DNA of 64,000 bases from assembly GCA_020634755.1 (NCBI GenBank), contig JACKBC010000033.1:14107-78106 (forward strand), given 5' to 3'. Positions within the stretch are counted from its first letter, which is position 1. The number at the start of each line of letters is the position of its first letter. Shown in pieces: positions 54,051 through 61,536 of the stretch. This stretch comes from Caldilineaceae bacterium. Lineage in GTDB: Bacteria > Chloroflexota > Anaerolineae > Caldilineales > Caldilineaceae. A program made the translations under genes and the position numbers. The notes under the pieces were generated by a model. The model was not told the origin of the DNA, did not search any database, and worked only from the letters and a program-made list of their open reading frames with translations.

Positions 54051-54273
54051 TGGCGGTTGGGGTATGAGATGGACAGTGGAGATGTTGAGATGAACAGAAC
54101 GGAATGATTCAGCCACACAAAGGCGGCGCACGTGACAAAGCACCGCTCTCTTTGTGCAAGCTTCGATTGTGCGACACAGTACTTCACCAAAACATTTGTC
54201 TACCGATGCGCAATGGGTACATGCGTAGCGTCTTACCACCATCAGGCGGAAATTGATCACATCGTCACTGGCA
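54051..54273. other. Short gap with no identified feature
   Basis: A 223-bp gap between the decayed FG-GAP sequence and the kelch gene. I see no gene, terminator or known repeat. Confidence 0.5.
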
Positions 54274-56889
54274 TCACGGCAGTTGCCGTTTTGTCAAACA
54301 AGCCAGTGCTTCGGGGCGGTCGCCGAATTGGTTACGGGTTGGTAGCAAGTTGATCTCTGGCAAAGTTTCGCCCGCATTTACGTTGACAGCTGTCTTGTTA
54401 TTGAGCATACCGTCCAGGTCAACTGAGAATGAGATTTGAGGCAGAGCGCCGGGGTTGATCGTTACATATATACGTGCCGACTGGCACTTGGGTGAAACTA
54501 TACGCGCCGATGGCGGTGGTGTTCGTTGGTCCAGCAGCAAACCTGTCATCGTATATGAAGACAGCGCGCCTATGCCTGGATCTGTATCCTGCACGCCATC
54601 GCCATTTACATCCAACCAGACGCGGCCGCCAACCGCGTGGGAGGCGCCGCTGGGTGTACCGGTGGGCAGCGGCGTATGGCTGGGCAGCGGCGTAGTGGTC
54701 ACAGACGCAGTGGTCGCAGGCACAGTGGTGGCCGCGGGCGTTGCACCGGCGCCTGGCGTGGTGGTCATCGTGGGTGTGCCGGTGGACAGCGGCGTGTTGG
54801 CAGGTGTCCCATTTGGCGAAGCGGTCGGTGTCGGCGTAGACGCATTGGGCGGCGTGGGCGTGGCTGTCGCCGTTACGGTCGCCAGATAGCCAAAGTCGAT
54901 ATTTGTCACGAGCTGGTTGGCGGCCACATTGACGGGCGTTTTGCCATTTAGGATGCCGTCAGCGTCATAGGTTTGCACCGCATCATCCGGCAGCGAGCCA
55001 GTATCGATGCGCACCACATGGTTACCAGCCGGCACATTGTCAAAGAGATATTGCCCGTCAGCATCGGTGTCTGCGCTGCCAATGCTGGCGCCATCGCTGG
55101 CATAGAGCTGCACCTGCACGTTGGCAATACCCACTTCCCCGGCATCCTGAATACCATCGCTATTTTGATCCAGCCAGACGCGGCCACTCACCTTAGATGG
55201 CCCCACATAGGGTGTGGGCGTCGGCGCCAAAGGCTCCGTTTCCAGCCGGATAAATTTGGCAATGGAAGGTACGCCGTTGGCATCAATCAGAAAAAGCATA
55301 TAATAGCCGGGCGGCGCCAAATTGGGGTTGACCGGTGCGTTTACGCTGAGTGTGGAACCGCTCTGGCTAAAGCTCAGCGGCAGATAACGCTGCTCCAGAT
55401 TGACCGAATGGGTCACGGAAGAGAGACGGACCAGCGACACTTTGGTAATGGAAGCAGCTTGGGTCGAAGTCACGTCAAATGACTGGTTGTAGCGTGTGCT
55501 GTCTGGAATGCTGTCGATGGCAGGGCGGTCGGCCAGCTGACCGGAACCGTCGGTCTTGAACAGATAGGGTGGCGAAAAAATTTCAGCATTGGGTTCGTGA
55601 TAATTAAGGGCCGTGCAGTCGGTGCAATAGCCACCACCGGCTGATAGCACGCGCCCATCGGGCAGCAGCAGCGCAGTTGAGTGATACTGGCGATTTTTCT
55701 GCATGCTGGCCAATACCGTCCATTGGCCGGTGGCGGGGTCCCACAGTTCAGCCGCATAGACGCCGTGGTCCACATCGATTAGGTTGACGCCGCTGTCGTT
55801 CCCACCGGTGGCCAATACCGAACCGTCAGCCAGAATGGTAATGTTGTGCTGACGGCGGCCAAAGTTCATGGAGCCAGTCGGCGTTACTGCTCCGCTGTCC
55901 ATGTCCAGCACAAGCGCACTGGCCGCCGAAGGGCCACCGCCGGTAATCAGCACCTTGCCTTCATCAAACGCAGCCACTGAGCCGTAATCGCGCTGCACGC
56001 TGTCGCGCTGTGCCAGTTGCTGCCAGGCGCCCTCTCCGGTGGTGTCCAGCCTGTAAAGCGTTTCAAACGGACCGGAATAGAAGACTTTGCCATTGGGCGC
56101 CGCGTGCATCCAAGGATATATTTCACCAGTGCGCGTGGCGCCCGTCAACACGCGATAAGCATTATCTTTCGTCCACAGTTCAACAGTATCTGGTCCGCCG
56201 CCTACCACCACAATTTCGCCGTTGGCCAACGGCACCGCCGACGGATACCAGCGCGCGGCATAAAGATCCTGCACGCGCGTCCACGAGTTATCGGCCGGGT
56301 CAAAAATATTGGTGCCCTCAAAACGGCCCAGTGCCCCCACATCGCCGGAAGCAATAAAGAGGCGACCATCAGGCAAAAAGGCATGGCCGGCGCAGAAAAT
56401 ATCGCTCTGCGTGTCGGGGTTCACCGACAGATGTGTATTGGTGGCCGGGTCCCACACCGTGGCCCGGGTCGTGTTAGAGGCAGTGGGCGCGTGTGGATTG
56501 GGCGGTATGCCGCCATTGGGGTCAAAATCATCGGGCGTGGCGTCCCAAGCCAACACTTTCCCATTGGGCAATAGCGTGGCATGCACGGCCAGCACGGGCC
56601 AATCATATACGCCGGACCACTCGCCCACCACATTGGGGCGGTCGACAGAAGCGGCCTGGGCGTTTTCGGCGGCGATCGCATCTGCGCTGCGCAATGATTC
56701 TGGGCCCTGCATCGGCAAATAAATTTGTCTATCGGACAAGTGGCGTATGCCATCCTCCGATTGAGCAGCAATCGGGTTTGGCAGCAGAAGCGAACCACTG
56801 GCTAGCAGCGCGCAAAACGTCATGGTCACAATTGTTCGGATCACGCGTTGAACAATGCGACCTTCCATCAAATTACGGACATCTATCAT
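54274..56889 (-). CDS. Galactose-oxidase-like kelch protein with SdrD B-type domains
   Basis: An 871-aa exported protein. The ATG at 56889 stands nine bases after GGAG. Signal peptide ending AIAA near residue 45. Kelch-type propeller about 90-500 with repeating VLATGG, GEIVVVGGG and GRVLSAGGG blades; the galactose oxidase C-terminal (DUF1929) domain follows about 510-600 (ARPAIDSIPDSTRYNQSF region to FIRLE). Then an SdrD B-like domain (GRVWLDQNSDGIQDAGE), a Thr/Pro/Ser-rich stalk of about 70 residues, and a second SdrD B-like domain. That second domain is scrambled by compensating frame slips. It may be an extracellular copper radical oxidase, but the active-site Cys/Tyr pair cannot be confirmed by eye. 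Confidence 0.82.
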   Translation of the reverse strand: MIDVRNLMEGRIVQRVIRTIVTMTFCALLASGSLLLPNPIAAQSEDGIRHLSDRQIYLPMQGPESLRSADAIAAENAQAASVDRPNVVGEWSGVYDWPVLAVHATLLPNGKVLAWDATPDDFDPNGGIPPNPHAPTASNTTRATVWDPATNTHLSVNPDTQSDIFCAGHAFLPDGRLFIASGDVGALGRFEGTNIFDPADNSWTRVQDLYAARWYPSAVPLANGEIVVVGGGPDTVELWTKDNAYRVLTGATRTGEIYPWMHAAPNGKVFYSGPFETLYRLDTTGEGAWQQLAQRDSVQRDYGSVAAFDEGKVLITGGGPSAASALVLDMDSGAVTPTGSMNFGRRQHNITILADGSVLATGGNDSGVNLIDVDHGVYAAELWDPATGQWTVLASMQKNRQYHSTALLLPDGRVLSAGGGYCTDCTALNYHEPNAEIFSPPYLFKTDGSGQLADRPAIDSIPDSTRYNQSFDVTSTQAASITKVSLVRLSSVTHSVNLEQRYLPLSFSQSGSTLSVNAPVNPNLAPPGYYMLFLIDANGVPSIAKFIRLETEPLAPTPTPYVGPSKVSGRVWLDQNSDGIQDAGEVGIANVQVQLYASDGASIGSADTDADGQYLFDNVPAGNHVVRIDTGSLPDDAVQTYDADGILNGKTPVNVAANQLVTNIDFGYLATVTATATPTPPNASTPTPTASPNGTPANTPLSTGTPTMTTTPGAGATPAATTVPATTASVTTTPLPSHTPLPTGTPSGASHAVGGRVWLDVNGDGVQDTDPGIGALSSYTMTGLLLDQRTPPPSARIVSPKCQSARIYVTINPGALPQISFSVDLDGMLNNKTAVNVNAGETLPEINLLPTRNQFGDRPEALACLTKRQLP

Positions 56890-57061
56890 GAAGAACATCT
56901 CCGAGTACACTGAATAGGGTGGAAAATCAGGCGCAGATACAGGGGATTGGGGCAATGATGCGCCGAGTAGTTAGCATATCGCATTCACTCATCACCCAGT
57001 ATTACGTCTTACTGACAAAAAAAGTGTACTCTCTTTCAGTTTAGCAAATGGGCTTAGTGAG

Positions 57062-60000
57062 TCAATGGGAATGCGATTCTAGCGCCTGCACTTCTGTCTG
57101 TGGCGCGCCCACAAGCTGCCCATACGCATTTTTCAGCGCCTGAGCCAGAAACTGTATGCCGGGCTCTTTGACCAAGCTAAAGTGATTCCCTGGCACTTCG
57201 ACCACGTGCAGGTTGTCGATCATGCCGTCCCATCCCAGAAGAGGGCCAGCGTGTCGATAGGAGGAGACCACGTCCTGTGAGCGCACCAACAGAACGGGCG
57301 GCTTGGCCCGCTTGGGAACATATTGATTTTTGGCTTGAATGAAAAAATAGGCCAACAGCGGCTCGCGATATTCAATGGGCACGCGCAAATTGCGTTTAAC
57401 ATAGCGATTTAGCAGATACCAGCGGCGCAACGGGTGAACCACATTGTCGACCATGAATCGACTCAGCGTTTGCGCGGGTTCCTGCATAATGTGCTTTATG
57501 CGCGTGGGCCAATCTGAAGGGGCGGAACGAATCTTGGGGTGGTACGTGTCGAGCAATACCAGCAGATCAAGCTCTTCACCATCTTCTTGCAATTGGCGAG
57601 CCATTTCGTATGCCAAAATGCCACCACCCGAATAACCGCCCAAGAAATAAGGACCATGAGGCTGAACTTTCTGTAAATTTCTAATATAATTCTGCGCAAT
57701 CTGTTCAACCGTTTCTTCGGCGTCAAAAAAACCATCTACATGCAAAGACTCAAAGCCCCAGATCGACCAGCCGGTAAAATAGGCTTTCCACTCCTGCATG
57801 AACATTACGTGACCACCTGCCCCGTGTACACAAAAAAAAGCGGGCTGCTGTGCATGCCCGCGCTGGATGCAGACCAAATTTTCGGCATCATTGGCCACTG
57901 GGGCCGCGGAAGCGACCGGCGTCTCTTTAATAACTGCGGCCAGCTCTGCCAACGTAGGATAGCGGAAAAGCAGGCCAATATTCAGATCGACACCAAACTC
58001 TTTACGCATTTGGCTAAAAAGCTGTACGGCCAAAATCGAATGTCCACCCAGACGGAAAAAGTTGTCATCTAGCCCCACAGGGTCAACACCCAGCAATTGC
58101 TGCCACATCTGGGCCAACTGCTGCTCGACCGCATCCCGGGGCGGACGATGGCGCTCCCCATGTAAAGACGCAGCATTGGGAGCAGGCAAGGCTGCATAAT
58201 CGATTTTGCCGTTGGGCGTCAGAGGTATTTCGGGCAACACCATAATCTGTGCGGGCGTCATATGGGTGGGCAATTTGTCCGCCAGCTGGTCACGGATGCG
58301 CCGCGGTTCCAGCGTCTGGGCGCCGTTGGCCACACAGTAGCCCACAATCTGTTGCGCAGCAGTCTCCTTATGCGTAGCAACCACCACCGCGCTGCGCACG
58401 TCGGGCAGCGCCGTCAGCGCGGCTTCGATTTCCGCCAGTTCAATACGATACCCGCGCACATTCACCTGCTGATCCCCGCGCCCGGCAAATTCCACTTGGC
58501 CATCGGCTAAATAGCGGCCCAGATCGCCCGTGCGATAAAGCGTGCCGCTGCCCGGCGGATTGGGGATAAACTTTTGGGCCGTCAACGCCGCATCGCGCCA
58601 ATAGCCCAAAGCCATGTGCGGGCTGTGCATATACAGCTCGCCCAGCTCACCAATACCGGCGGGCTGTTGCCGTGCATTGAGCACAAGAAGCTGCGCGCCC
58701 GGCATCCCCACCCCCAGGCAAATCTGCGACTTGGGCTGGGCCTGGGTTGGGCGCTCACGATGGGCGTGATCTGTGGCCCCATTTGGGACTATATTTGGGA
58801 CCACGTGATAGCTGACGGCCCGCTGCGTTTCGCTGGCGCCATACAGGTTGATTATGTTCACGTTGGGAGCCAGCTGACGCACTTGCCTTACATGCTGCTG
58901 CGTTAGTGATTCACCCACAAAAAGCGCCTGACGCAGCGCCGGTAATTGAGTCTCGCTAGACTCCAGGGCTAGCACATGAACCATAGAGGGGATCAGGTGC
59001 GCCACCGTGATCTGCTGCGCGGCCAGCCAGCGCGGCAAATAGCCCGGCTGCCACAACGCCACTCCATCGGGTACGTGAATCTGGGCCCCAACCCACAGCG
59101 CGGTAAAAATATCGCGCTGCAAAGGATCATGGGCCAAGCCAGAAAGCAGCGAAAAGCGATCCGCACTGGTCAAGGCAAACCGCTGCGTCATCCAGGGATA
59201 AAAGTGACTCAAGCTACCGTGTCGCCCCAGTACACCCTTGGGCTGCCCAGTAGAGCCGGATGTAAAGGTAATAGAGGCCAGATCATCCGGCCCCACCATC
59301 ACCGCACACGGTTCGGCGCTGTAAGCAGCCAGCGTTTGCGCAACAGCACGCGGCGCGTTGGGCAGAGCCAGCTGGCAGCGCGCTGCAAAGCGCGCGGCGC
59401 GCGTCTGCACTTCAGCGGCAGGTGCATCCCCCTGGGTAAATGTCAACCAGCCCGCCGGCTCCGTGGCGTCAATATATTGCTGTAGCCGCGCGCTTGGATA
59501 CACCGGATCCAAAATCAGCGTGGCTGCTCCGGCTTTATGCACACCTAAAATGGCGCAGACCAGCGCCGCGTTGCGTTGGCCATAGATAGCAACCACATCG
59601 CCCTTTTGAATACCACAGCTTTGTAAGAAACGCGCCAACCGATTGCTATTGGCGCTCAATTCTTGATAGGTCCAAAGGACATTGGGATCGATTACAGCGG
59701 GTTGGTCTGGCTGCGCGGCGGCCCATTGATCCAGCCGTTCAAAAATGGTTCCCTGCCACTCTTTGCTAAGGCGCGCGGCCGGATCCGGCAAGACAGTGCG
59801 GGCGCGTTCTGTGACCAATGCATATTCACTCAGCACGCGCGCTGGATTGTCCACTATCTGCTGCAAAAGTAGATGATATTGCTGCAACAGATCCGCCATG
59901 CGGGCTTCTTGAAAGAGGGCCGTGTTATAGAGCAGCGTGAGTCCCACATTCTCACTGGTTTCGTTCACATAAAGCGTTATATCAAACTTGGCGCTTAGTT

Positions 60001-61303
60001 CGGGCTGTTCCAGATAGCGGATCTGGCCATTTTCTAGCCCCATCTGAGAGAGATCCCACGGTTCTTGCTGGCGCTGCATGTTGAAAAATATCTGGAAAAA
60101 CGGAGTGCGACCGCGCTCCCGCTCCGACAGTAATTCGATGATCAGCTGCTCAAAGGAAATATCCTGGTTGGCGTACGCCTCCACACAGGTGGCGCGTACG
60201 CGCTCCAGCAGATCCAGAAAAGAAGGATCGCCCGCCAAATCTGTGCGCAAGACCAATGTATTGAGAAAGAGACCGACTAGACTTTCCAACTCAGGCCGGT
60301 GGCGCCCTGCCACTGGCGACCCCACAATAATCTCTTCTGCGCCGATATGACGCTGCAAAAGGACCTTGAACCCAGCCAGCAGCAACATATATAACGTGGT
60401 TCCCGTCTGCCGCGCCAGGTTGTTCAAAGCATTGCACAAGGCCGGCGCAAGCGTAAGTTGATGCTGGGCGCCGACAAAGGTCTGGTCTGCGGGACGGGAA
60501 AAGTCTAGTGATAGCTCGGTCGTAGGCAGCGGGCCGGCCAGCTTGGCCTGCCAGTAGGCCAGCTGTCGCGCCATTTCTTGCCTGTGCGCGCCATCGTCCA
60601 CTGTATCCTGCTGCTGGCGCGTGGCATATTGAAGATAGTTCAGCGGCAGCTCGGGCAAATCAACAGGATTCCCCTGCGCCAACGCCACGTAAATCTGCAC
60701 CAACTCATGTAAAAGCAGATCCACCGACCAACCATCGGCAATTATGTGATGCACAGTCACCAGAAAAATCGACTCGTTTTCGTGCAGACGCAGCAATTTG
60801 GTGCGGATGAGCCGTTCGCCATCGAGCTGAAAGCCGCGTTGGCTTTCCCTGGCCACTTCGCGCCGTGCCCGTTCCTCACGCTCTGCAGCGCTATCTCCGC
60901 GCAGGTCGATGATGTGCAGCGGCGGCGGCGCGAAATCGCCCACCTGCTGCCGCACCGTGTCGTCATGCTGACCAAAGGTCAACCGCAGGCTGAGATGGCG
61001 CTGCCAAAGCTGGGCAATCGACTGCCCCAAAATGTTTTCATCCACCGCCAGCTGCAAACGCACCGCCACCGGAATGAGAAAAGGACTGGCGCCGGGCGCC
61101 AACTGCTCTAAAAACCAGATGCGCTCTTGCGCATGCGTCAGTGGTGCGACGGATATAGCGGGCGCGCCCGAGACGCGCGCGTCCGCTGCCGAAGATGCCG
61201 TCTGCGACAGCAAATCTTCTTCGGCGAGCAAGAGATCTAATAGCGCGTCGCGAGCCCCTGATGATATGTCTGTTTTGTTCCGTACCACGATAGGGCACCC
61301 CAA
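57062..61303 (-). CDS. NRPS terminal module: C-A-PCP-TE
   Basis: A 1413-aa synthetase. Condensation domain about 50-480 with active-site HHIIADG (185-191). Adenylation domain about 520-1010 with FTSGSTGQPKG, LYGASETQRA and YRTGDLGRY. Carrier domain with FRLGGHSILAV near 1090. Thioesterase about 1140-1400 with GYSGGG and a late His in GNHFSL. The A domain's specificity region (AHDPLQRDIFTALWVGAQ; ETQRAVSYHVVP) closely follows fungal Lys2-type alpha-aminoadipate adenylation domains; reading the code against GrsA gives D-P-R-H-F-G-L-R-A. No reductase domain is present; release is by the thioesterase. No ATG fits the start; TTG at 61303 or GTG at 61288 is likely. Confidence 0.88.
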   Translation of the reverse strand: MGCPIVVRNKTDISSGARDALLDLLLAEEDLLSQTASSAADARVSGAPAISVAPLTHAQERIWFLEQLAPGASPFLIPVAVRLQLAVDENILGQSIAQLWQRHLSLRLTFGQHDDTVRQQVGDFAPPPLHIIDLRGDSAAEREERARREVARESQRGFQLDGERLIRTKLLRLHENESIFLVTVHHIIADGWSVDLLLHELVQIYVALAQGNPVDLPELPLNYLQYATRQQQDTVDDGAHRQEMARQLAYWQAKLAGPLPTTELSLDFSRPADQTFVGAQHQLTLAPALCNALNNLARQTGTTLYMLLLAGFKVLLQRHIGAEEIIVGSPVAGRHRPELESLVGLFLNTLVLRTDLAGDPSFLDLLERVRATCVEAYANQDISFEQLIIELLSERERGRTPFFQIFFNMQRQQEPWDLSQMGLENGQIRYLEQPELSAKFDITLYVNETSENVGLTLLYNTALFQEARMADLLQQYHLLLQQIVDNPARVLSEYALVTERARTVLPDPAARLSKEWQGTIFERLDQWAAAQPDQPAVIDPNVLWTYQELSANSNRLARFLQSCGIQKGDVVAIYGQRNAALVCAILGVHKAGAATLILDPVYPSARLQQYIDATEPAGWLTFTQGDAPAAEVQTRAARFAARCQLALPNAPRAVAQTLAAYSAEPCAVMVGPDDLASITFTSGSTGQPKGVLGRHGSLSHFYPWMTQRFALTSADRFSLLSGLAHDPLQRDIFTALWVGAQIHVPDGVALWQPGYLPRWLAAQQITVAHLIPSMVHVLALESSETQLPALRQALFVGESLTQQHVRQVRQLAPNVNIINLYGASETQRAVSYHVVPNIVPNGATDHAHRERPTQAQPKSQICLGVGMPGAQLLVLNARQQPAGIGELGELYMHSPHMALGYWRDAALTAQKFIPNPPGSGTLYRTGDLGRYLADGQVEFAGRGDQQVNVRGYRIELAEIEAALTALPDVRSAVVVATHKETAAQQIVGYCVANGAQTLEPRRIRDQLADKLPTHMTPAQIMVLPEIPLTPNGKIDYAALPAPNAASLHGERHRPPRDAVEQQLAQMWQQLLGVDPVGLDDNFFRLGGHSILAVQLFSQMRKEFGVDLNIGLLFRYPTLAELAAVIKETPVASAAPVANDAENLVCIQRGHAQQPAFFCVHGAGGHVMFMQEWKAYFTGWSIWGFESLHVDGFFDAEETVEQIAQNYIRNLQKVQPHGPYFLGGYSGGGILAYEMARQLQEDGEELDLLVLLDTYHPKIRSAPSDWPTRIKHIMQEPAQTLSRFMVDNVVHPLRRWYLLNRYVKRNLRVPIEYREPLLAYFFIQAKNQYVPKRAKPPVLLVRSQDVVSSYRHAGPLLGWDGMIDNLHVVEVPGNHFSLVKEPGIQFLAQALKNAYGQLVGAPQTEVQALESHSH

Positions 61304-61383
61304 ATGCTTCTACGGTAAGATCGCCCGGTGAGCTCTAGCTAACCATCGTGCAATCATGGTGTCTCTGTCACTGTCAACACACT

Positions 61384-61528
61384 GTCATTAAGTCATCGTC
61401 AAGAAATAAGTTGGCGGCCAAACCTGTCAGGTCTGCGAGACCTGATAGGTTTAAATCGACAAGTTATTTCTGAACAGTGACTAATAAGCTCGCTTCAAGT
61501 GCGACGCACTCTTCGCTCACTTAATGAC
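61384..61528. repeat. Family-6 palindrome with nested hairpins
   Basis: GTCATTAAGT (61384-61393) is the exact inverse of ACTTAATGAC (61519-61528). Inside it, CAAGAAATAAGTTG pairs with CAAGTTATTTCTGA, and in the centre ACCTGTCAGGTCT pairs with AGACCTGATAGGT. The right part GCTTCAAGTGCGACGCAC is shared with 8142-8256. The nested order suggests one repeat inserted in another. It lies in the 233-bp gap between the two NRPS genes. Confidence 0.7.
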
Positions 61529-61536
61529 GGTCATTG

